Below, in pieces: positions 33,100-41,002 of a DNA stretch of 64,000 nt. Under the pieces are notes generated by a model. It was not told the DNA's origin. It was given only the letters and a program-made list of their open reading frames with translations, and did no database searches. A program made the position numbers and the translations under genes. Numbering within the stretch: position 1 is the stretch's first letter; the number at the start of each line of letters is the position of its first letter. The DNA comes from Dongia_B soli (lineage in GTDB: Bacteria; Pseudomonadota; Alphaproteobacteria; Dongiales; Dongiaceae): positions 558,001-622,000 of the forward strand of contig NZ_JAXCLW010000001.1 of the NCBI RefSeq assembly GCF_034044715.1, given 5' to 3'.

Positions 33100-35958
33100 T
33101 CAGCCCCGGCTGGTTTGGCCAAGTGCCTGGTCGATCAATGTCGCTTGTTCTTTGACATGGCGCCGGAAGAGACCGGTTGCCGGCGCCGCCGCGGCCGGCC
33201 GGCCGGCATAGATCAGGCGCGGCTGGCGATGTCCGTTGGTTTCCATGACGGCTTCGATCTCTGGCATCACGAAGGTCCAGGCGCCCATATTCTTCGGCTC
33301 TTCCTGGCACCAAACGATTTCCGCCTTGGGGAACCGCTTCAATTCGGCTGCCAGCGATTTCGCCGGGAAGGGATAAAGCTGCTCCACGCGCAGAAGGTAG
33401 ATATCCTTGATGCCGCGCTTTTCGCGCTCCTCGAAGAGGTCGTAATAGACCTTGCCGGAACACAGGACCAGACGCTTGATGTCTTTGTCCTGCAACGGCG
33501 CGTCGTCCCACAGCAGCCGGTGGAAGCTGGTGCCGGGGCCGAATTCCGGCAGCTTCGACACGCAGAGCTTATGACGCAGCAGCGATTTCGGCGTCATCAT
33601 AATGAGCGGCTTGCGGAAATTCCGGTGCACCTGACGACGCAGCACATGGAAGTAATTGGCCGGCGTGGTCGCATTGACGACCTGCAGGTTGTCCTCTGCG
33701 CAGGCCTGCAGATAACGCTCGAGGCGGGCCGAGCTATGTTCCGGTCCCTGCCCCTCATAGCCATGGGGTAGTAGCATGACCAGGCCGGACATGCGCAGCC
33801 ACTTCGCTTCGCCGGAGGAAATGAATTGGTCGATGATGACCTGGGCGCCATTGGCAAAATCGCCGAATTGCGCTTCCCACAGCACCAAAGCGCGCGGTTC
33901 CGCCAGCGAGAAGCCATATTCGAAGCCGAGCACGCCGGCCTCCGAAAGCGGGCTATCGATCACTTCGAAATGCGCCTGGCCTTCACGAATGTTGTTGAGC
34001 GGCGTGTATTCGGTTTCGTTTTCCTGGTCTATCAAAACCGCATGACGTTGCGAAAAAGTGCCGCGCTTGCAGTCCTGGCCGGAGAGGCGGACATAGACGC
34101 CTTCATTCAACAACGTGCCAAAAGCCAAAGCTTCGCCGGTCGCCCAGTCGATCCCTTCGCCCGTCTTGAACATGTCTTCCTTCTGGGCGAGCTGGCGGGC
34201 GATCTTGCGATTGACATTGAATGTCGCTGGCACCGTGGTCAGGGCCTTGCCGACTTCCTGCAGGCCTTCCGGCGTGATCGAGGTTTCGCCACGGCGCTCG
34301 TCGCCTGAGGCGATGGCGAGGCCGGCCCAGGCACCTTCCAGCCAGTCGGCCTTGTTCGGCTTGTAATTGGCCGAGCCTTCGAATTCCGTTTCCAGGTGAT
34401 GCTGGAAGTCCTGCATGATCTTGTCGACCTCGGCCTGGGTCAACACGCCTTCCTGCACCAGCTTCTCAGCATAGATCGTCCGGGTGGTCGGATGATTGGC
34501 GATCTTGCGATACATCAGCGGCTGGGTGAAAGCCGGTTCGTCGCTTTCGTTATGGCCATAGCGGCGATAGCAGAACATGTCGATGACCACGTCGCGCTTG
34601 AACTCCTGACGGAATTCCATAGCAAGCCCGGCGCAGAACAGAACTGCTTCCGGATCATCGGCATTCACGTGCAGGATCGGCGCCTGTACGCCTTTGGCGA
34701 TATCCGAGCAATAGGGCCCCGAGCGCGACGCAACCGGACTGGTGGTGAAGCCGATCTGGTTATTAATGATGAAATGGATCGTGCCGCCGGTTCGGTAGCC
34801 GAGCAGTTCGGAAAGATCGAGCGATTCCGGCACAAGGCCCTGGCCGGCGAAGGCCGCATCACCGTGGATCAGCAGGCCCATGACCTGCTCCCGGTTCTTG
34901 TCGCCGCGCTGCCGCTGCTTGGCGCGTACCTTGCCGAGCACCACGGTATTGACCGCTTCGAGATGCGACGGATTGGCATTCAGCGAGAGGTGCACCACAT
35001 GGCCGTCGAATTCGCGGTCGGCGGAAGTGCCGAGATGGTATTTGACGTCAGCAGAGCCCTGCACGTCTTCCGGATTGGCAGAGTTGCCCTGGAACTCCGA
35101 GAAGATCGCCGAGAACGGCTTGTTCATGAAGTTGGCGAGCACATTGAGCCGGCCGCGATGGGCCATGCCGATCACGACCTCCTTCAGGCCAAGCTGGCTG
35201 CCACGCTTGATAATCTGTTCCAGCGCCGCAATCGCAGTTTCGCCGCCATCGAGGCCGAAACGCTTGGTGCCGGTGAACTTTTTGTCAAGGAAGCGCTCGA
35301 ACATCTCCGCCGCGGTCAGGCGTTCGAGGATTGTGCGCCTGCCGCGACCGGTGAAATCGCGCTGCGCCCGGCTGCCTTCGATCCGCATCTGCAGCCACTT
35401 CTTCTGTTCGGGATTCTCGATATGCATGTATTCGATGCCGATCGACCCGCAATAGGTCTGCCGCACCGCATGCACGATCTGGCGCAAGGTCGCGCTCTCG
35501 TAACCGAAGGCGTTGTCGATAACGATTTCCCGGTCCATGTCAGCTTCGGTGAAGCCATAGGTGCGCGGATCGAGCTCGGCATGCTTGCCACGCGGCTTCA
35601 ATTCCAGCGGATCGAGATTGGCTTCGAGATGGCCCCGCACGCGATAGGCGCGGATCAGCATCATCGCCCGCAAGCTGTCGAGTGCGGCTTTTTTCAGATC
35701 GCGCACTGTCGCCCGCGGCCGGCCGACATCGTCGATCGAAACTTCTTCTTCATGCCCGTTGCCGATTTCGACAGCCCGCTCGCGCGGCGACCAGCTGGCG
35801 CCGCGGATGTCCTGCAGGACAGTCGTCGCGTCGTCCTTCAGGTCATCAAAAAAGCTGCGCCAGCTGGGATCGACCGAAGCGGCGTTCTCCAGATATTTGG
35901 CGTAGAGTTCTTCGATGAAAGGGGCGTTGGGGCCGGAAAGGAAACTGGTTTGATCCAT
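33100..35958 (-). CDS. sucA: 2-oxoglutarate dehydrogenase E1
   Basis: Thiamin-diphosphate-dependent E1 of 952 residues that decarboxylates 2-oxoglutarate and succinylates the lipoyl arm of SucB. The N-terminal E2-binding tail begins MDQTSFLSGPNAPFIEELY. Substrate and cofactor residues appear in GMAHRGRLNVLANF, the TPP-binding segment in HGDAAFAGQGLVPE followed by NNQIGFTT, and the transketolase-like C-terminal domain carries FEYGFSLAEP and LPHGYEGQGPEHSSAR. The length suits the alphaproteobacterial family. It follows sucD by 239 bases, and 83 bases separate it from sucB. Confidence 0.97.
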   Translation of the reverse strand: MDQTSFLSGPNAPFIEELYAKYLENAASVDPSWRSFFDDLKDDATTVLQDIRGASWSPRERAVEIGNGHEEEVSIDDVGRPRATVRDLKKAALDSLRAMMLIRAYRVRGHLEANLDPLELKPRGKHAELDPRTYGFTEADMDREIVIDNAFGYESATLRQIVHAVRQTYCGSIGIEYMHIENPEQKKWLQMRIEGSRAQRDFTGRGRRTILERLTAAEMFERFLDKKFTGTKRFGLDGGETAIAALEQIIKRGSQLGLKEVVIGMAHRGRLNVLANFMNKPFSAIFSEFQGNSANPEDVQGSADVKYHLGTSADREFDGHVVHLSLNANPSHLEAVNTVVLGKVRAKQRQRGDKNREQVMGLLIHGDAAFAGQGLVPESLDLSELLGYRTGGTIHFIINNQIGFTTSPVASRSGPYCSDIAKGVQAPILHVNADDPEAVLFCAGLAMEFRQEFKRDVVIDMFCYRRYGHNESDEPAFTQPLMYRKIANHPTTRTIYAEKLVQEGVLTQAEVDKIMQDFQHHLETEFEGSANYKPNKADWLEGAWAGLAIASGDERRGETSITPEGLQEVGKALTTVPATFNVNRKIARQLAQKEDMFKTGEGIDWATGEALAFGTLLNEGVYVRLSGQDCKRGTFSQRHAVLIDQENETEYTPLNNIREGQAHFEVIDSPLSEAGVLGFEYGFSLAEPRALVLWEAQFGDFANGAQVIIDQFISSGEAKWLRMSGLVMLLPHGYEGQGPEHSSARLERYLQACAEDNLQVVNATTPANYFHVLRRQVHRNFRKPLIMMTPKSLLRHKLCVSKLPEFGPGTSFHRLLWDDAPLQDKDIKRLVLCSGKVYYDLFEEREKRGIKDIYLLRVEQLYPFPAKSLAAELKRFPKAEIVWCQEEPKNMGAWTFVMPEIEAVMETNGHRQPRLIYAGRPAAAAPATGLFRRHVKEQATLIDQALGQTSRG

Positions 35959-36197
35959 GCTCGATCACTCACTGCAGCCAAGGCCGCGATCGGGCGGCGG
36001 CCCGTAGAGAAACCCCTGGCATACCGGCGCTCGGCAAACACCGTCGGAAATGGAAATCCGGACTACCGAAGCTGCCTGCAGAAAGCCGCACCCGACCGGC
36101 GGCATCCCGTGATTTATAACCGTCCTTCCGGTATGACGCCGCAGAAATCTGCCCCCGGTCATGACAAACCGGTGACACTTTTCTGCGACGCACCGGT
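35959..36197 (-). other. Intercistronic region between sucD and sucA
   Basis: 239 bases without a gene. A 9-bp inverted repeat, AAACCGGTG (36166-36174) and CACCGGTTT (36191-36199), touches the sucD stop codon with a 16-base loop and may mark a 3' end or attenuator. A TTATAA-like -10 lies near 36110 on the minus strand, but no convincing -35 was found, so an internal sucA promoter remains open. Confidence 0.4.
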
Positions 36198-37073
36198 TTA
36201 CTTACCCATTGCCTTGACCATGGTGCTCCCCAGGCTGGCGGGGGAATCCGCCACCAGGATGCCGGCCGAGCGCATGGCTTCGATCTTGTCGCCGGCACCG
36301 CCCTTGCCGCCAGAAATGATCGCACCGGCATGACCCATGCGGCGCCCCGGAGGCGCCGTGACGCCGGCGATGAAACCGACCACCGGCTTTTTCTTCTTCG
36401 ACGCTTTCAGGAACGCGGCGGCGTCTTCCTCGGCACTGCCGCCGATTTCGCCGATCATCACGATGCCCTGGGTTTCGTCATCTGCCAGGAACAACTCCAG
36501 GCAGTCGACGAAATTGGTGCCGTTGACCGGATCGCCGCCGATACCGATGCAGGTCGTTTGACCGAGACCGGCCGCCGTTGTCTGCGCCACCGCTTCATAG
36601 GTCAGCGTGCCGGAGCGGGAGACGATGCCGATCTTGCCGCGGCTGTGAATATGGCCGGGCATGATGCCGATCTTGCATTCGCCGGGCGTGATGATGCCGG
36701 GACAGTTCGGTCCGATCAGACGGGTCTTGGAACCGGAAAGGCCGCGCTTGACCCGCACCATGTCGAGCACCGGAATGCCCTCGGTGATGCAGACCACGAG
36801 CTCGATGCCGGCTTCGCTCGCTTCGAGGATGGCATCGGCTGCGAAGGGCGGCGGCACATAAATGACGCTGGCATTGGCACCCGTCTTGGAGACGGCCGCA
36901 GCGACCGTGTCGAAGACTGGCAGATCCAAATGCTGGGTGCCGCCTTTGCCGGGCGTCACGCCGCCGACCATGCGGGTGCCATAGGCAATTGCTTGTTCGG
37001 AATGGAAGGTGCCCTGGGAACCGGTGAAGCCCTGGCAGATGACCTTCGTGTCCTTATTGACGAGAACGGCCAT
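36198..37073 (-). CDS. sucD: Succinyl-CoA synthetase alpha subunit
   Basis: Alpha subunit of succinate-CoA ligase, 291 residues, interconverting succinyl-CoA and succinate with nucleotide formation. The CoA-binding Rossmann part has CQGFTGSQGTFHSEQAI and the phospho-carrier is His248 in RRMGHAGAI. It starts four bases after the sucC stop and has GAGGT upstream of the ATG. It forms the alpha/beta enzyme with SucC. All family landmarks, including GPNCPGIITP, are intact. Confidence 0.97.
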   Translation of the reverse strand: MAVLVNKDTKVICQGFTGSQGTFHSEQAIAYGTRMVGGVTPGKGGTQHLDLPVFDTVAAAVSKTGANASVIYVPPPFAADAILEASEAGIELVVCITEGIPVLDMVRVKRGLSGSKTRLIGPNCPGIITPGECKIGIMPGHIHSRGKIGIVSRSGTLTYEAVAQTTAAGLGQTTCIGIGGDPVNGTNFVDCLELFLADDETQGIVMIGEIGGSAEEDAAAFLKASKKKKPVVGFIAGVTAPPGRRMGHAGAIISGGKGGAGDKIEAMRSAGILVADSPASLGSTMVKAMGK

Positions 37074-37077
37074 TACC

Positions 37078-38244
37078 TCACGCCTCCTTCACCGCTTTGA
37101 CAACTTTTTCCGCTGCATCGGCCAGATTGTCGGCCGACAGGATCGGCAGGCCGGATTGCGCCAGAATCTTCTTACCGAGGTCTACATTGGTGCCTTCGAG
37201 GCGCACCACCAGCGGCACATGCAGGCTGACTTCTCGCGCAGCGGCAACGACGCCTTCGGCAATCACGTCGCAGCGCATGATGCCGCCGAAGATGTTCACG
37301 AGAATCCCTTCGACATTGGCATCGCTGAGAATGATCTTGAAGGCTGTCGTGACGCGTTCCTTGGTGGCGCCGCCGCCGACATCCAGGAAGTTCGCCGGCG
37401 CACCGCCATAGAGCTTGATGATGTCCATCGTCGCCATGGCAAGACCGGCGCCGTTCACCATGCAGCCGATATTGCCGTCGAGCTTGATGTAATTGAGGCT
37501 GTGCTTCGCGGCCTCCAGCTCTGCCGGATCTTCCTCATCAGCGTCGCGCAGCTCTTCAATATCCTTGTGGCGGAAGAGCGCGTTGTCGTCGAAATTCACC
37601 TTGGCATCGAGGGCCAGCACATCGCCGGCACCGGTCACCACCAGCGGGTTGATCTCGACGATCGAGCAATCGAGTTCGTTGAATGCGCGATACATCGCGG
37701 TGACGAATTTCACGCAGGAGCCAATCTGATTGCCTTCAAGGCCAAGGCCGAAAGCGATTTCACGGGCATGGAAAGGCTGGATCCCGGTCGCCGGATCGAC
37801 GGCGATCTTGATGATCTTTTCCGGATGGGTCGCAGCAACCTCTTCGATCTCCACGCCGCCTTCCGACGACGCCATGATGGTGATCCGCGACGTCGCACGG
37901 TCCACCAGCATGCCGAGATAGAGTTCGCGCTTGATGTCGCAGCCGCCCTCGACATAAATGCGCTTCACCAGGCGACCCTGCGGGCCGGTCTGATGCGTTA
38001 CCAAGGTCATGCCAAGCATCTTCTGCGCGGCATCGCGCACCTCGTCGACGGACTTGACGACTTTGACGCCGCCCGCCTTGCCGCGTCCGCCGGCGTGAAT
38101 CTGGGCTTTGACCACCCAGACCGATCCGCCAAGTTTGCGCGCTGCGTCGACCGCTTCCTCAGGCGTATAAGCCACATGACCCTGGGGAACGGCGACACCG
38201 AATCTGCCAAGGAGGGCCTTGGCCTGATACTCGTGAATATTCAT
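37078..38244 (-). CDS. sucC: Succinyl-CoA synthetase beta subunit (ADP- or GDP-forming)
   Basis: Beta subunit of succinate-CoA ligase, 388 residues. The ATP-grasp domain starts MNIHEYQAKALLGRFGV, the standard opening, with VVKAQIHAGGRGKAGGVK contributing nucleotide-binding residues, and the C-terminal part has GAPANFLDVGGGA and NIFGGIMRCD, the phosphohistidine-docking face. First gene of the sucCDAB-(C39)-lpd block. mdh, which often precedes sucC in alphaproteobacteria, is not present here; a histone-like gene lies upstream instead. A palindromic TTGCAGTGCAA lies 19 bases before its start. Confidence 0.97.
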   Translation of the reverse strand: MNIHEYQAKALLGRFGVAVPQGHVAYTPEEAVDAARKLGGSVWVVKAQIHAGGRGKAGGVKVVKSVDEVRDAAQKMLGMTLVTHQTGPQGRLVKRIYVEGGCDIKRELYLGMLVDRATSRITIMASSEGGVEIEEVAATHPEKIIKIAVDPATGIQPFHAREIAFGLGLEGNQIGSCVKFVTAMYRAFNELDCSIVEINPLVVTGAGDVLALDAKVNFDDNALFRHKDIEELRDADEEDPAELEAAKHSLNYIKLDGNIGCMVNGAGLAMATMDIIKLYGGAPANFLDVGGGATKERVTTAFKIILSDANVEGILVNIFGGIMRCDVIAEGVVAAAREVSLHVPLVVRLEGTNVDLGKKILAQSGLPILSADNLADAAEKVVKAVKEA

Positions 38245-38590
38245 GCCCGGCTACCGTGAATGTTGCAGTGCAAATTGCACTCGCATGCATATCGCATAGG
38301 GCGCTGAAAAGCCTAGTTAAAAAGCTTGAGGAGCACAAAAAAGGAAGGAACGTCAGAAAAACGCTTCGGAACTGACATAAAAAGCGCTCCAAAAAAGCGG
38401 GCGACAGCGACAGCCAACGATTTGCTGTAGTGCAGCAAGCCGTACTCTATCACCTTCCAGGGCGGGTTCAAGCCAATTGAACTTCAACCCGCCGGGTCGG
38501 GGACAGGGCTGTCGCCGTCGCCGGTCTTTGTGCGAAGCGCTTATCTGACCCGCATACGAAACAAACGGGCCAGTCACCGCAAAAGCGATG
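38245..38590 (-). other. Structured intergenic region upstream of sucC
   Basis: 346 bases between a histone-like gene and sucC. Nested inverted repeats fill much of it. An outer 16-bp pair (38400-38415 and 38507-38522, 15 of 16 matching) encloses a hairpin with 6-bp stem TTGCTG/CAGCAA (38422-38438) and an 11-of-12 stem at 38461-38493 (GGCGGGTT/AACCCGCC core). A further stem GTCAG/CTGAC lies at 38353-38377. The region may form a cloverleaf-like RNA or a terminator of the histone-like gene. It also contains the sucC promoter and operator. No coding sequence was recognised. Confidence 0.55.
38263..38273. promoter_or_regulatory. TTGCAGTGCAA palindrome in the sucC promoter region
   Basis: TTGCA-G-TGCAA, 19 bases upstream of the sucC start, with a further TTGCAC just beyond. 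The 15 bases ATGTTGCAGTGCAAA around it recur exactly before mch. It lies just downstream of a possible promoter (TTAACT, 16 bases, TATGCG, 38293-38320), a repressor-like position. Confidence 0.55.
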
Positions 38591-38772
38591 TTACTTCTTC
38601 GCAGCTTTCTTCTTCGCAGCCGACTTCTTCTTGGCGGCGGGCTTCTTCGCGGCCTTCTTGGCGGCCGGCTTCTTGGCAGCGGCCTTCTTCGCCGCCGGCT
38701 TCTTGGCAGCCTTCTTGGCAGCCTTCTTGGCGGCCGGCTTCTTCGCGGCCTTCTTGGCGGCCTTCTTGGCAG
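38591..38772. repeat. Imperfect tandem repeats in the histone-like gene
   Basis: GCC/AAG-rich units of about 12-15 bases repeat throughout the coding sequence (CTTCTTGGCGGCC and variants on the plus strand). The repeats come from the low-complexity protein and are not a CRISPR or intergenic family. Confidence 0.8.
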
Positions 38773-38794
38773 CCAGCAGGATGGTCTCAGTCAT
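38591..38794 (-). CDS. Histone H1-like Lys/Ala/Pro-rich protein
   Basis: A 67-residue, extremely basic protein made almost entirely of AAKK and KPAAKKAA repeats after MTETILLAAKKAA. It resembles bacterial histone-H1-like proteins (Hc1, AlgP tails) that bind DNA without a fold. The ATG at 38794 follows AGGAGAG; a longer start at 38827 would add eleven unrelated residues. The coding DNA is a tandem array of GCCGCCAAGAAG-type units, so length is likely to vary between strains. Gene-specific function is unknown; nucleoid or RNA binding is inferred from composition. Confidence 0.75.
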   Translation of the reverse strand: MTETILLAAKKAAKKAAKKPAAKKAAKKAAKKPAAKKAAAKKPAAKKAAKKPAAKKKSAAKKKAAKK

Positions 38795-38978
38795 TTGCTT
38801 CTCTCCTCTTTGAAGCTTCCCCATCACAGTGATGAGGCCCCTAAACGGCCTCGACCGATCCGTTGAACAGTGCCATTCAGGCCGTCCGTGCTTGAATCGA
38901 TCTCGACCACTTTCTCCACGTCGCTAGCGCCGATAACCGGCACGCCGACATAGAGCCCTTTACCCAACCAGCCGCCAA

Positions 38979-39368
38979 TCAAGCGGCGGCTAGTGGAGCA
39001 TAAACATTGAACTGGTTTGCAAGTGGTTTACGATCATCGAACCCGACGTCGTGCATATGCCACGTGATCGCGGCATACCCCATCTTGACGGTCCAGTTCA
39101 TTCCATAAGGCTCGGCTGGTGACATGATGGCTGGCGCTTTGATCACCCTAATCGCAAGGCGCGTCGCCATCTCCTTGGCCAAACCTCTGAAATCCTTTGC
39201 CGGGAAATTCCCGATATACCCGCGATCGCGCACAGTGAAAGCGTCGATCCGGCCCACCGGAACCCCGTCACACAGAACGTCTTCACCTGTCTCCCTGAGG
39301 CTTGCCCGTAGCGCCGGATTCCTGCCGACCCCAGCGGCATCCATCGACGCTATCTTCGTGCGTGCCAT
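38979..39368 (-). CDS. Hypothetical protein
   Basis: A 129-residue soluble protein not recognised as any family. It has no signal peptide, membrane segment or obvious catalytic motif; about 15% of residues are Ala. GGGGTGG precedes the ATG (39368) with good spacing. Terms such as IGNFPAKDFRGLAKEMATR look like a folded alpha/beta protein. It has its own upstream region of ~160 bases and 184 bases separate it from the histone-like gene downstream. No function can be inferred from the neighbours. Confidence 0.6.
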   Translation of the reverse strand: MARTKIASMDAAGVGRNPALRASLRETGEDVLCDGVPVGRIDAFTVRDRGYIGNFPAKDFRGLAKEMATRLAIRVIKAPAIMSPAEPYGMNWTVKMGYAAITWHMHDVGFDDRKPLANQFNVYAPLAAA

Positions 39369-39531
39369 TATCCACCCCGGATCAGGTTACGCATTGCCAC
39401 CGCACCTTTTGGCAACGCCCACTTCCCCATTGCACACAACACTAGCTGTTGTGTTAATACTATCATTTTCCCTCAAGAGCAAGTGTTACTCGCGGCAGTT
39501 TTGTAAAACACACATTTTACCCGCCGCTGCG

Positions 39532-40707
39532 TCACGTCAAATGCGGTCTACTGAGGTAGTCCACCGATTGCATTTCGTTCAGCCGGGACACCGTTCGCTC
39601 GAATTCGAAAGCACCGTCGCCGCTGGGATAAAGCCGCTCCGGCGCATCGGCCGCGGCAATCACAGCCATGACTTTGTGTTCGTACAGCTCGTCGATCAGC
39701 ACCATGAAACGTCGTGCCTGATCCCGCAGATCGGCGGAGAGACGCGGTACATTGTCGACCAGCACGACCGAGTAATGAGTGGCGATGGCGAGATAGTCGG
39801 CGGCACCGAGCGGCTTTGCACAGAGGTCGACGAAATCGAACCACGCAACCGACCCGGCCTGACGCGGGATATCGACTTTGCGCTGCTGCACCGTCAAGGT
39901 CCGCGATGTCGGTTCCTTGCCACCAGTCAACCGCGCGAAAGTATCGCGCATGTGACGCGCTGCCAATTCGCCGAGCGGATAGTGATAGACCCGCATGTCC
40001 TTCAGGCGCCGCAGGCGGTAATCGCGCGCGCCATCCAGCTCCAGCACATCCAGTTTCTGCTTCAGCAGATCAATGAACGGCAGGAACCGCTCGCGTTGCA
40101 GGCCGTCCTTATAAAGGTCGTCCGGCGCCCAGTTGGAAGTCGCCACCACCACCACGCCGCGCTCGAACAGCGCCTCGAAGAGACGCCCCAGGATCATCGC
40201 ATCGGCGATATTGGTGACATGGAATTCATCGAAGCAAAGCAGCGTGCTCTCTGCCGCCAGCTTGTCGGCGAGTGCCGGCATCAGGTCGACCTGCTTCGGC
40301 TTCTCCTGCCGCCAGTGATGCAGCGTGTCATGCACTTCCAGCATGAAGGCGTGGAAATGTACCCGCCGCTTCTTCTCGACCGGCGCCGAGGCGAAGAACA
40401 GGTCCATCAGCATCGACTTGCCGCGACCGACACCGCCGAAAATATAAAGCCCCTGCGGGGCATCGACTTCGCGGCGGCGCGATAGACCCAAACGCTCGCG
40501 CCAACTCGTCGCCTGGGCCTCCGGCTGGTAATTCCGCAAGGCATTGAAAAGGGATTGCAGCTTTTCCGCTGCGAGAAGTTGCGCTGCATCATGCTGCAGC
40601 TGACCGTCACGTTGCCGCGCGCGATAGGCGGCAAGCGGTCCTTCTTCCGTCATGGAGGAGACCAACGCGTCAGACACGTGAAAGGCGGCGACTCGGTCAA
40701 TATGCAT
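39532..40707 (-). CDS. zapE: Cell division protein ZapE (AFG1-like ATPase)
   Basis: AFG1/LACE1-type P-loop ATPase of 391 residues; in E. coli ZapE binds the Z-ring and is needed under low-oxygen or heat stress, and mitochondrial homologues work in respiratory-chain quality control. Walker A is GGVGRGKS (91-98), Walker B LLCFDEFHVTNIAD, and VVATSNWAPDDLYKDGLQRERFLPFI provides sensor residues. The N-terminal part begins MHIDRVAAFHVSDAL. Location beside sucABCD and sdh is common in alphaproteobacteria and fits the respiratory link. Upstream 295 bases include terminators for other genes. Confidence 0.93.
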   Translation of the reverse strand: MHIDRVAAFHVSDALVSSMTEEGPLAAYRARQRDGQLQHDAAQLLAAEKLQSLFNALRNYQPEAQATSWRERLGLSRRREVDAPQGLYIFGGVGRGKSMLMDLFFASAPVEKKRRVHFHAFMLEVHDTLHHWRQEKPKQVDLMPALADKLAAESTLLCFDEFHVTNIADAMILGRLFEALFERGVVVVATSNWAPDDLYKDGLQRERFLPFIDLLKQKLDVLELDGARDYRLRRLKDMRVYHYPLGELAARHMRDTFARLTGGKEPTSRTLTVQQRKVDIPRQAGSVAWFDFVDLCAKPLGAADYLAIATHYSVVLVDNVPRLSADLRDQARRFMVLIDELYEHKVMAVIAAADAPERLYPSGDGAFEFERTVSRLNEMQSVDYLSRPHLT

Positions 40708-40734
40708 GTTGCAGATATGACATCACATTTTTCG

Positions 40735-40786
40735 TCATTTCGCCACGCCGAAATGAATCACTTGCGTTTTAATGACGCATTTTTTT
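40735..40786 (+). terminator. Plus-strand hairpin and T-run without an upstream plus-strand gene
   Basis: Two hairpins lie between zapE and the lipoprotein gene. One has an 8-bp stem TCATTTCG/CGAAATGA (40735-40756). The second has a 5-bp stem TGCGT/ACGCA (40763-40779) directly followed by seven T on the plus strand. No plus-strand gene precedes it, so it may end an antisense or small RNA starting in or near zapE. Confidence 0.4.
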
Positions 40787-40947
40787 GTGCCGCCTGAGTC
40801 TTTGATGCAACAGAAGATGGTCTTTGACGCGCGCACTACCCTGCATGCACGTCGCTATTCGTGCAGAATGCTCATCGCATTGATGTCTCACCTTGAGGAT
40901 CACATCCACGACATGCGCTCATTCTGCCGACCTCGGCACAAACGAAA

Positions 40948-40977
40948 GCCGCGCCGAGCGGTGAGCATCGGCGCGGC
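40948..40977 (-). terminator. Terminator after the large lipoprotein gene
   Basis: Perfect 10-bp stem GCCGCGCCGA/TCGGCGCGGC with a 10-base loop, followed on the minus strand by a T-rich stretch (CTTTCGTTTG). It lies 26 bases after the stop. Confidence 0.7.
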
Positions 40978-41002
40978 ATCGTCTCAATCAATCAAACGTC
41001 GA

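Noticed and set aside
34396..36333. 645-codon plus-strand open frame across sucA
   Set aside because: Antisense to sucA; composition is that of a shadow frame and no protein family was recognised.
38353..38577. 74-codon frame within the structured region upstream of sucC
   Set aside because: Basic, low-complexity sequence that follows the inverted repeats; RNA structure explains the region better.
38591..38772. Regular repeats that might be mistaken for a CRISPR array
   Set aside because: The units are coding, in frame and without spacers; they belong to the histone-like gene.
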